Source of the DNA: Aeromicrobium sp. Leaf245
GTDB taxonomy: Bacteria > Actinomycetota > Actinomycetes > Propionibacteriales > Nocardioidaceae
Reading direction: 5' to 3'
Length of the DNA: 64,000 nucleotides
Assembly: GCF_942548115.1 (NCBI RefSeq)
Contig: NZ_OW824151.1
Span: 558,001-622,000, forward strand
The stretch's first letter is position 1; the number at the start of each line of letters is the position of its first letter. Made by a program: the position numbers and the translations under genes. Shown here one piece after another: positions 26,432-33,073 of this stretch. The notes below the pieces were generated by a model, which ran no database searches, was not told where the DNA came from, and worked only from the letters and a program-made list of their open reading frames with translations.

Positions 26432-28858
26432 ATGGACACCCACGTCAGGACGCCGCAAGACATCTTCCTGCAGCCCCAGCACCTGGTCGTACCACCGTTC
26501 CAGCGCCCGTACGTGTGGGACAAGGAAGAGCAGTGGGCGCCCCTCTGGCAAGACGTCCGCCGCCTGACGGAATCCCGGCTCGCGGACCGCTACTCCACCC
26601 CGACCCACTTCCTCGGTGCGGTGGTCATCCAGGCCCAGGAGCCTGTGGCTGGAGCACTGCAGGCGCACAACATCATCGACGGCCAGCAGCGGCTGACCAC
26701 ACTGCAGCTGCTCATGGATGCCGCCGCCGCCGTCCTCGACGCCTCCGGAAGCCAAGCCCTCGCCGCACAGCTCGACGTGCTCACTCACAACCAGGCCATC
26801 TACGTGACCGAAGGTGTACGGCTCAAGATCCGTCACACCAACCGTGACCAGGCCGCGTTCGACGAGGTGATGCAGGCCGACCCGCCGGTCGTGCACCCCG
26901 AGCTGCGTCACGCCGGGTCACTCATCGCACGGGCCCACGAGTACTTCGCCAGCGCGGTCCAGGAGTGGCTGGGTGATGCCGCCGAACCCGAGTTCGTGCT
27001 TCGGGCCAGCACGCTGGTCGACGTCCTGACCCGCGGGCTCCAGCTGGTGGCCATCAACCTCGGCGTCAACGAGAACTCCCAGGAGATCTTCGAAACCCTC
27101 AACGCCCGAGGCACGCCTCTGACCGCAGCCGACCTCATCAAGAACTTCGTCTTCCAGAAGCTCGCTGCCGAGGGCGCGGACACCAAGAAGGTGTACGCCG
27201 AGCAGTGGTCCTTCGACACGAAGTTCTGGGAGGGCGAAGTCAGCGTTGGGCGCTACGCCATCAGCCGCAGCTCCTTGTTCTTCAACCAGTGGTTGGCATC
27301 GCGGGTGGGCGAGGAGATCAGCCCGAAGTCGACATTCACCCGCTTCAAGCACTACGTCGAGCGCGAGAGCGGCCGCAAGGTCACGGACCTGCTTCCCATC
27401 CTCAAGGAACAAGCAGCCCTCTACGAGGCCTGGACGCGTGCCGCCGAAGATCCCGACAAGCAGCTCACCCGCGTCGAGCTGTCGATCTACCGGATGAAGT
27501 CCTCGGAGGTGGAGCTGCTCAAGCCCCTGCTCATCTGGTTGCACGAGCCCGGACGCGCCATCCCGCCCCACGTCATCGACGACGTGGTCTCCTCGGCCGA
27601 AAGCTGGCTGGTCCGCCGTCAACTCCTGCGTCTCACCACGAGCGACCTCGGCCGCATCGTGGCGGACGTGATCCGCGTACACCGAGACGCGCCAGCGAGC
27701 GAGCTGGCCGACCGCGTCCGCGCCCACCTGACCCGACTGAACGTCTCCAGCACCTACTGGCCAGGGGATGAGGAGATCAGGGTCGCCCTTCGCACCGAAC
27801 AGACCTACCGACGTTTCAAGCGCGGCCGGCTCCGGATGCTGCTCGAGGCCGTCGAGGACCACCATCGGGCAACGACGAACCAGCCACGTGTCCCTCGCCG
27901 CGGATACCCGATCGAGCACATCCTGCCGCAGAAGTGGTCCGACAACTGGGCCGTCGAGAGCCTGGAGGCCGAGCAGGAACGCGGCAACCACGTCCATCGC
28001 CTCGGCAACCTCACGCTCCTGACCTCCTCGCTGAACTCCAAGGTCTCCAACGGCGCATGGCCCACCAAGAGGGCAGCGCTGGCGCAGCACGACACCCTGC
28101 TCATGAACAGTCGACTCCTGGCCGAGGTCGGTGGGGACGACTGGGATGAGGATCAGATCGACCTCCGAACGGAGAGCGTCGTCGACATCCTGCTCCAGGT
28201 GTGGCCGGTGCCCGCCGGACACGAGGGCGACATCGTTGACCCCCAGGCCAAGACGCAAGAGGGAGTGGAGATCAAGGACCTCGTTCGTGCCGGTCTGCTC
28301 CAGCCCGGCACCGTGCTTACCCCCCGTCCTAGCGAGCACGAACTCCACACGGCCGTCGTGGTCCCAGACGGAACACTCGAGGTGAAGGGCCGAAGGTTCG
28401 AGACCCCGTCGGGCGCCGGCAAGGAAGTCCTCGGCAGGGCGGTGAACGGATGGTTCTTCTGGCGTCTCGACGACGGACGGAAGCTCTCCGACGTCCGCGC
28501 CGAGTTCCGAGGCGACACGACGACCCAAGAGGGTCGATTCGACTGGACTGCCCTGCACGCCATCTTGGAAGCGTTGCCGGCCGGCAGCTGGACCACCTAC
28601 GGAAGCCTGGCCGACGCAGTCGGAACAGCCGCGCAGCCGCTGGGCGGACACATCACCAAATGTCTGCAGTGCACCAATGCTCACCGCATCCTCGCCAAGC
28701 ACGGACGCGTGGCGCCCGCGTTCACTTGGAGCGACCCCAACGACCAGCGCGACCCGAAGGATCTTCTCCTCGGCGAGGGGCTCGCCTTCATCGAAGACCG
28801 AGCGGACCCCACGAGGGAGCTGGCCAATGACGACTTGGTCGCGCTGATCAGCGAATAG
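26432..28858 (+). CDS. DUF262-HNH (GmrSD-like) nuclease fused to RAMA and alkyltransferase-like domains
   Basis: An 808-residue multidomain protein. The DUF262 (GmrS/ParB-like) NTPase region has VPPFQRPYVW at 20-29 and IIDGQQRLTT at 81-90. The DUF1524/HNH (GmrD) nuclease has IEHILPQ (His 496) and HRLGNLTLL (about 523). A RAMA domain spans about 610-690 (DLVRAGLLQPGTVL ... VNGWFFW). The last ~105 residues (from 703) resemble the MGMT DNA-binding domain: ALPAGSWTTYGSLADAVG, then NAHRI at 749-753 in place of the PCHRV active site, so the alkyl-accepting Cys is Ala 750, as in alkyltransferase-like proteins. GmrSD enzymes cut DNA with modified bases; RAMA and ATL are plausible modification readers. 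ATG at 26432 begins the conserved DUF262 N-terminus. Confidence 0.85.
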   Translation: MDTHVRTPQDIFLQPQHLVVPPFQRPYVWDKEEQWAPLWQDVRRLTESRLADRYSTPTHFLGAVVIQAQEPVAGALQAHNIIDGQQRLTTLQLLMDAAAAVLDASGSQALAAQLDVLTHNQAIYVTEGVRLKIRHTNRDQAAFDEVMQADPPVVHPELRHAGSLIARAHEYFASAVQEWLGDAAEPEFVLRASTLVDVLTRGLQLVAINLGVNENSQEIFETLNARGTPLTAADLIKNFVFQKLAAEGADTKKVYAEQWSFDTKFWEGEVSVGRYAISRSSLFFNQWLASRVGEEISPKSTFTRFKHYVERESGRKVTDLLPILKEQAALYEAWTRAAEDPDKQLTRVELSIYRMKSSEVELLKPLLIWLHEPGRAIPPHVIDDVVSSAESWLVRRQLLRLTTSDLGRIVADVIRVHRDAPASELADRVRAHLTRLNVSSTYWPGDEEIRVALRTEQTYRRFKRGRLRMLLEAVEDHHRATTNQPRVPRRGYPIEHILPQKWSDNWAVESLEAEQERGNHVHRLGNLTLLTSSLNSKVSNGAWPTKRAALAQHDTLLMNSRLLAEVGGDDWDEDQIDLRTESVVDILLQVWPVPAGHEGDIVDPQAKTQEGVEIKDLVRAGLLQPGTVLTPRPSEHELHTAVVVPDGTLEVKGRRFETPSGAGKEVLGRAVNGWFFWRLDDGRKLSDVRAEFRGDTTTQEGRFDWTALHAILEALPAGSWTTYGSLADAVGTAAQPLGGHITKCLQCTNAHRILAKHGRVAPAFTWSDPNDQRDPKDLLLGEGLAFIEDRADPTRELANDDLVALISE

Positions 28859-29149
28859 CAATCGGTTCCAAGCCTTGGCAGAACAACTCTCTCGCTTCCA
28901 AGACCACGGACCGCGACTTCGCCGGTCCGTTGCCATTTGTAGTTCGTGTCGTATCAGGTGCTGTCGGCTCGGGCTTCGTCGTTAGCCGCTCGACCTCTTG
29001 AGGCTCCTGCGACAGTTCGCTCGACTCGAACCGGCACCATTCGGATTCTCGAGAGCTGGCGAAGCGCGCCAGCGCCGAAGATGACGAGATCCGCTGCGAC
29101 GGACGCGGGTCAGACGGCCAAGCTGCCTGAACACTCTCCGCAGCAATAA

Positions 29150-29181
29150 CCACCGCTCACGGTAATGACCGTGGGCAGTGG
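29150..29181. terminator. Imperfect hairpin, possible terminator of the GmrSD-like gene
   Basis: Arms 29150-29163 and 29168-29181 (CCACCGCTCACGGT against ACCGTGGGCAGTGG) pair with two mismatches around a 4-nt loop, about 290 bp after the nuclease stop codon. Confidence 0.5.
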
Positions 29182-29250
29182 TTGCCGTGCTGCTCGTGTC
29201 GCCGTCCGCTGGCACCCAGACCGCCTTCCATAGTAGTCCAGGCAGTCGGG

Positions 29251-29279
29251 TAGACAATGGACCACAAAGGGGCTACTGT
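29251..29279 (+). promoter_or_regulatory. Sigma-70-type promoter for the 29317 gene
   Basis: TAGACA (29251-29256), a 17-bp spacer and TACTGT (29274-29279) form a well-spaced promoter 38 nt upstream of the start codon, with GGAGG at 29303-29307. Confidence 0.65.
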
Positions 29280-29316
29280 GTGTTTACGCGATCCAAACCT
29301 ACGGAGGATGATGAAG

Positions 29317-29829
29317 ATGACCCAGTGGATTCCGGTTCTGGTGCGGTTGGAGGACCTCGAGAAGGTCACCGCACTGCTCGCCGAGTTGGAGGCAGGGCGC
29401 GACGGCAGCGGGCTCGAGAACGTCTACGAGATCGCCGAGGCCCGTCCCACGTCGACGGACTCCCCCGGCACCGATGCGACCGAGCCGTGGAGCGTCGAGC
29501 AGCTCGCTCGTCTCGCGTCGAGCTCGACCGCAACCGGTCAGCGGTGGGCCAAGGCGTTGGACGTGTGCTGCGACCAGCCCGGCACCTACCTGCCTACGTC
29601 GAAGGTCGCCGAGCTGTCCGGCATGAGCATCACCGAGTGGCGAGACGCGCCCCGCAAGATCAGCCGGCACCTGAAGGCGCACTTCGCCGACGTTCCGCGG
29701 GAGGCGGACGGCGACCTGTCCTGGCCGCTCAGCGCCAAGAGCATGCCCAACCACCCGGGTGAGGTCTCCTGGATGGCGACCACCGAGACCGCCAGTCGGT
29801 GGAGCGAGGTGCGCCATGCCCAGGCGTGA
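29317..29829 (+). CDS. Island protein of unknown function, possible DNA-binding helical domain
   Basis: A 170-residue protein I cannot assign. The N-terminal part (WIPVLVRLEDLEKVTALLAELEAG) is followed by a variable acidic linker and a helical domain (about 65-130) whose pattern YLPTSKVAELSGMSITEWRDAPRKISRHL has the spacing of a helix-turn-helix. A Trp/Ser-rich tail follows. The ATG at 29317 has GGAGG 9 nt upstream; ATG codons at 29308 and 29311 are too close to it. A consensus-like promoter lies upstream. The 3' end overlaps the next gene by 14 bp, so the pair is co-translated, pointing to a shared function. Confidence 0.6.
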   Translation: MTQWIPVLVRLEDLEKVTALLAELEAGRDGSGLENVYEIAEARPTSTDSPGTDATEPWSVEQLARLASSSTATGQRWAKALDVCCDQPGTYLPTSKVAELSGMSITEWRDAPRKISRHLKAHFADVPREADGDLSWPLSAKSMPNHPGEVSWMATTETASRWSEVRHAQA

Positions 29830-30187
29830 GCGGACCCGCGCACAGGCTGTGGCGTGGAACCCGGAGTGGTCCTACGCCGACCGGCAGATCATCGAGGAGC
29901 ACCTGGATCGGCTCGAGACGGTGACGTACTACCGGCCGGACAGTGGTGGCTACATCGGCTGCGAGAACGCCGCGGGCAAGAAGGTCATGTCGCTCCACCC
30001 CGGCTACATCACGTTCGCCCGTGGGCTCGGGCCCGAGGTCCTGGCCGACCCGAACTGGGAGGGCATCGACCTTTCCACCATCAAGCACCGAGCTGGGTCG
30101 AAGAAGCCGGCCAGGAGGGAGCCGGCGGCGTGCCCGGTGCACGGCATGCCGGTACTGGCCAACATCGGGTGCGAGGACTGCGACTGA
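29816..30187 (+). CDS. Small island protein with C-terminal zinc-ribbon-like motif
   Basis: A 123-residue protein of unknown family. The N-terminus is basic and helical (RRERTRAQAVAWNPEWSYADRQIIEEHLDRLE), the middle is GYIGCENAAGKKVMSLHPGYITFARG, and the C-terminus ends with CPVHGMPVLANIGCEDC, a Cys-x2-His...Cys-x2-Cys arrangement suggesting a bound zinc. The ATG lies inside the end of the preceding gene (14-bp overlap), so it is translationally coupled. It is the last gene before the repeat-rich right edge of the island. No function can be assigned. Confidence 0.6.
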   Translation: MPRRERTRAQAVAWNPEWSYADRQIIEEHLDRLETVTYYRPDSGGYIGCENAAGKKVMSLHPGYITFARGLGPEVLADPNWEGIDLSTIKHRAGSKKPARREPAACPVHGMPVLANIGCEDCD

Positions 30188-30311
30188 GCGTGGGGTGCAG
30201 GGGTGCTGAATTTTTCCCTGATGGGTGCAAGCGGCTTTAACGCTTCGCGAATAGATCCGCGTTCTGCCCGTGGTTCCAGGCCCTAGTGTCAAAGTGCGAA
30301 AACCCCTCTCT

Positions 30312-30377
30312 GCGCCGAAGGCGCCTCGCCCGTTGACGGGAATCGAGTTGGGCCCCCCTCCGCGCCGAAGGCGCCTC
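30312..30377 (+). repeat. Duplicated small hairpin at the right edge of the island
   Basis: GCGCCGAAGGCGCCTC occurs at 30312-30327 and 30362-30377 (50-bp period), each a GCGCC-gaa-GGCGC hairpin. Between them, TGACGGGAATCGA (30334-30346) is an inverted 13-bp match to the T-arm region of tRNA-Gly. The 30188-30424 gap holds no gene. Confidence 0.6.
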
Positions 30378-30386
30378 TCGAGGGAG

Positions 30387-30398
30387 CCCGTCATCGGC
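30387..30398 (+). other. Candidate attachment site: 12-bp copy of the tRNA-Gly 3' end
   Basis: CCCGTCATCGGC here repeats in direct orientation the last bases of tRNA-Gly (15660-15671). The two copies frame the 14.7-kb accessory region. The match is short and no integrase remains, so this is an inference. Confidence 0.45.
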
Positions 30399-30424
30399 AT
30401 CACGCAGCGATCCCTGTCGAACAG

Positions 30425-30946
30425 TCAGCCGGCGACCAGGCCGCTCCGCCGCTCGACCAGCACCGTGTCGCGCCACCGTCCCGCGTGGGGGCCGACCGTA
30501 GCCCGGCCGATGCGTTCGCGGGTGCCGACGACGCGGAAGCCGTGGGCGGCGTGCAGCCGGAGGCTCGCCTCGTTCTCGGGGAACACGTTGGACTGGATGG
30601 TCCAGATGCCGGCCACCTCGGTCGAGGTGACGAGGGCGCCGAGCAGCAGGCCGCCGACGCCGAGGCCCCGCGCCGACGCGGCGACGTACACCGAGTGCTC
30701 CACCACGCCGGCGTAGACGGCGCGGGTGGAGACGGGGGAGCAGGCGACCCAACCCACCACGTCACCGTCGCCGCGCAGGGCCACGTGCCGATGGCCGGGC
30801 AGGCGGGAGGCGTCGAAGTCCCGCCACGACGGCGGCTCGGTCTCGAACGTCGCGCTGCCCGCGGCGATGCCCTCGGCGTAGATCCTCTCGACCTGCGGCC
30901 AGTGGCGCTCCGTCAGGGGGACCAGCGTGATCTCCGAGCGCTGCAC
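30425..30946 (-). CDS. GNAT N-acetyltransferase, phosphinothricin-acetyltransferase-like (possible ArsN)
   Basis: A 173-residue GNAT enzyme. The N-terminal IYAEGIAAGSATFETEPPSW block is the hallmark of the phosphinothricin/methionine-sulfoximine acetyltransferase group, and the acetyl-CoA loop is SARGLGVGGLLLGAL (about residues 92-106). The gene begins 12 bp after the arsR stop on the same strand, so it is probably in the ArsR-controlled operon. Relatives called ArsN1 acetylate the arsenical antibiotic arsinothricin, so that role is plausible here; without the neighbourhood it would be called a generic PAT. It is the first core-side gene outside the island edge. Confidence 0.8.
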   Translation of the reverse strand: MQRSEITLVPLTERHWPQVERIYAEGIAAGSATFETEPPSWRDFDASRLPGHRHVALRGDGDVVGWVACSPVSTRAVYAGVVEHSVYVAASARGLGVGGLLLGALVTSTEVAGIWTIQSNVFPENEASLRLHAAHGFRVVGTRERIGRATVGPHAGRWRDTVLVERRSGLVAG

Positions 30947-30958
30947 GGGGGAAGCGGG

Positions 30959-31318
30959 TCAGACGGTCGCGTCGACGTCGGCGTCGGCGAGCACGCCGGC
31001 CACGCGCGCGAGCGCACCCGGCACGAGCGAGTAGTAGGCCCACGTGCCGCGCTGCTCGCGCGCCAGCAGGCCCGCCTCCACCAGCACCTTGAGGTGGTGC
31101 GAGACGGTGGGCTGGCTCAGCCCGACCGGCTCGGTGATGTCGCAGACGCAGGCCTCGCCGCCCTCGTGCGCGGCCACGAGCGACAGCAGTCGCACCCGCG
31201 TCGGGTCGCCGAGCGCCTTGAACGTGCGGGCCAGCTCGACGGCCTCGTCACGCTCGATGGGTGCCGACGTCAGCGGCGTTCCACAGCCGCTCGGCGGCGC
31301 GGGGACGGTCTGGGCCAT
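30959..31318 (-). CDS. arsR: ArsR-family arsenic-responsive repressor
   Basis: A 119-residue winged helix-turn-helix repressor: FKALGDPTRVRLLSLVAAHEGGEACVCDITEPVGLSQPTVSHHLKVL is the ArsR core, with recognition helix SQPTVSHHLKVLVEAGLL. The pair of cysteines in ACVCD at the alpha-3 helix, plus a cysteine near the N-terminus (SGCGTP), suits As(III)/Sb(III) binding. It is divergent from acr3-arsC, and dyads matching each other are found at 31452-31471 and 33036-33055. A CATACT box 6 nt before the start suggests a leaderless mRNA. Confidence 0.93.
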   Translation of the reverse strand: MAQTVPAPPSGCGTPLTSAPIERDEAVELARTFKALGDPTRVRLLSLVAAHEGGEACVCDITEPVGLSQPTVSHHLKVLVEAGLLAREQRGTWAYYSLVPGALARVAGVLADADVDATV

Positions 31319-31414
31319 GAGGCGAGTATGCCCCAGTCACGGTGACCCCGGGCCGGCCCGAGCGGACCCCCGGGCGCGTTCACCCGATGTTCACCGCCGT
31401 GGTCCGCCCCGAGC

Positions 31415-31471
31415 CTGACAAGGCCGCGGATCGACCGCTACGGTGAGCTGTACATAGACCGACGTCGATGC
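31415..31471 (+). promoter_or_regulatory. acr3 promoter with predicted ArsR operator
   Basis: CTGACA (31415-31420), 18-bp spacer, TACGGT (31439-31444), then a 20-bp dyad ACATAGA-n6-TCGATGC at 31452-31471 over the start of transcription. The dyad has the same length and spacing as the perfect one at 33036-33055. Confidence 0.65.
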
Positions 31472-31509
31472 AGTTCGCCTGCGTCGGACGGCGACCCGAG
31501 GAGCAACGA

Positions 31510-32595
31510 GTGGACCGCACGGCGATGGAGAACGCGTCGACCGACGAGGACGTGATCGCGAGGCTGTCGAGGCTCGACCGCTTCCTGCCGGTGTGGATCG
31601 TCCTGGCGATGGTCGTCGGCCTGGTGCTCGGCCGCACGATCGACGGTCTCGACGAGGCCCTCGAGTCGGTCTCGATCGGCTCGGTCTCGCTGCCAATCGC
31701 GATCGGCCTGCTCGTGATGATGTACCCGGTGCTGGCGAAGGTCCGCTACGACGAGACGTCGCGCGTGACCGGCGACAAGCGGCTCCTGCTGGCCTCCCTC
31801 GTCCTCAACTGGCTCGTCGGCCCGGCCCTCATGTTCGCCCTCGCGTGGCTGATGCTCCCCGACCTGCCCGAGTTCCGGACGGGCCTCATCATCGTCGGCC
31901 TCGCCCGGTGCATCGCGATGGTGCTGATCTGGAACGACCTGGCCTGCGGCGACCGCGAGGCGGCGGCCGTGCTGGTCGCGGTCAACTCCGTCTTCCAGGT
32001 GTTCGCCTTCGCCGCCCTCGGCTGGTTCTACCTGCAGACGCTGCCGGGATGGCTCGGCCTCGAGACCACGTCGGCGGAGTTCTCCATCTGGTCGATCACC
32101 GTCAGCGTGCTCGTCTTCCTCGGCATCCCGCTCGTCGCGGGCTGGGCCACCCGCACGATCGGCGAACGGACGAAGGGCCGCGACTGGTACGAGTCGACCT
32201 TCCTGCCGCGGATCGGCCCCTGGGCGCTCTACGGCCTGCTGTTCACGATCGTCGTGCTGTTCGCCCTCCAGGGCGACGCCATCACGAGCCGTCCGCTCGA
32301 CGTCGTGCGCATCGCCCTGCCGCTGCTGGCGTACTTCGCGATCACCTTCGCCCTCGGCATGGTGCTGGGCCACGCGCTGCGCCTCGGCTACGCCAAGACC
32401 GCGACCCTCGCCTTCACTGCAGCCGGCAACAACTTCGAGCTCGCGATCGCCGTGGCCATCGGCACCTTCGGGGTCACGTCGGGCCAGGCCCTCGCCGGTG
32501 TCGTCGGTCCCCTCATCGAGGTCCCGGTGCTCGTCGGCCTCGTCTACGTCGCCCTCTGGGCGCGCCGCTTCTTCGCCACCCAGGAGACCTCGTGA
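31510..32595 (+). CDS. acr3: Arsenite efflux transporter, ACR3 family
   Basis: A 361-residue, ten-helix membrane protein of the BART superfamily that expels arsenite. Signature regions of ACR3 are present: MYPVLAKVRYDE, the essential cysteine block GLARCIAMVLIWNDLACGDRE (about residues 133-155) and AAGNNFELAIAVAIGTFG near the C-terminus. GTG at 31510 is selected because GAGGAG lies 6 nt upstream and the length then fits the family; an ATG at 31468 lies within the operator and is unlikely. The stop overlaps the arsC start by 4 bp. Confidence 0.94.
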   Translation: MDRTAMENASTDEDVIARLSRLDRFLPVWIVLAMVVGLVLGRTIDGLDEALESVSIGSVSLPIAIGLLVMMYPVLAKVRYDETSRVTGDKRLLLASLVLNWLVGPALMFALAWLMLPDLPEFRTGLIIVGLARCIAMVLIWNDLACGDREAAAVLVAVNSVFQVFAFAALGWFYLQTLPGWLGLETTSAEFSIWSITVSVLVFLGIPLVAGWATRTIGERTKGRDWYESTFLPRIGPWALYGLLFTIVVLFALQGDAITSRPLDVVRIALPLLAYFAITFALGMVLGHALRLGYAKTATLAFTAAGNNFELAIAVAIGTFGVTSGQALAGVVGPLIEVPVLVGLVYVALWARRFFATQETS

Positions 32596-32996
32596 ACCCT
32601 TCCGCCCGTCCCAGCGTCCTGTTCGTCTGCGTGCACAACGCCGGACGCTCCCAGATGGCTGCCGGCTTCCTGAACCATCTCGCCGGTGACCGCATCGACG
32701 TGCTGTCGGCCGGCTCCATGCCCGGCGACGCGATCAACCCGGTGGCCGTGCAGGCTATGGCCGAGGTCGGCATCGACATCGCGGGCGAGCAGCCGAAGAA
32801 GCTGACCGACTCGGCCGTCGAGGCCTCCGACGTCGTCATCACGATGGGCTGCGGCGACGAGTGCCCCTACTTCCCGGGCAAGCGCTACGAGGACTGGGTG
32901 CTCGAGGACCCCGCCGGCCAGGGCATCGACGCCGTGCGACCCATCCGCGACGAGATCCGCGGCCGGGTCGAGACGCTGATCGCCTCGCTCTCCTGA
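32592..32996 (+). CDS. arsC: Arsenate reductase, mycothiol-dependent low-molecular-weight phosphatase type
   Basis: A 134-residue reductase with the P-loop CVHNAGRSQ (about residues 13-21) containing the nucleophilic Cys and Arg, and a C-terminal metal-free phosphatase-like fold with VITMGCGDECPYFPGKRYEDW. The form CVHNAGRS rather than CTGNSCRS, in an actinobacterium, matches enzymes that use mycothiol and mycoredoxin. It converts As(V) to As(III) for export by the Acr3 encoded just upstream. The GTG start overlaps the acr3 stop. Confidence 0.92.
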   Translation: MNPSARPSVLFVCVHNAGRSQMAAGFLNHLAGDRIDVLSAGSMPGDAINPVAVQAMAEVGIDIAGEQPKKLTDSAVEASDVVITMGCGDECPYFPGKRYEDWVLEDPAGQGIDAVRPIRDEIRGRVETLIASLS

Positions 32997-33003
32997 CCAT
33001 CCA

Positions 33004-33055
33004 TTGACATCCATCGATGGAGGGCTAGGCTCAACACATCGATAGTCGTCGATGT
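33004..33055 (+). promoter_or_regulatory. Promoter and predicted ArsR operator of the arsenic-cluster flavoprotein
   Basis: TTGACA (33004-33009), 16-bp spacer, TAGGCT (33026-33031). A 10-bp palindrome CCATCGATGG lies in the spacer, and a perfect dyad ACATCGA-n6-TCGATGT (33036-33055) covers the start of transcription. This matches the dyad before acr3. Confidence 0.75.
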
Positions 33056-33073
33056 CCTGACCGAGGAGTCCGC

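Larger units (their letters stand above)
28859..29316. other. Non-coding gap in the island
   Basis: 458 bp with no convincing gene. It has lower GC than its surroundings, an imperfect hairpin at 29150-29181, and a promoter for the next gene at 29251-29279. A minus-strand frame of 101 codons across 28848-29153 has no ribosome-binding site and low-complexity composition. Confidence 0.6.

Noticed and set aside
28848..29153. 101-codon minus-strand frame after the GmrSD-like gene
   Set aside because: No Shine-Dalgarno sequence or leaderless promoter, Ser/Glu/Arg-rich composition and overlap with the nuclease stop; no recognisable family.
30188..30424. Short frames in the right-border gap of the island
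   Set aside because: None has a start signal or plausible composition; the gap is dominated by small hairpins and partial tRNA matches.
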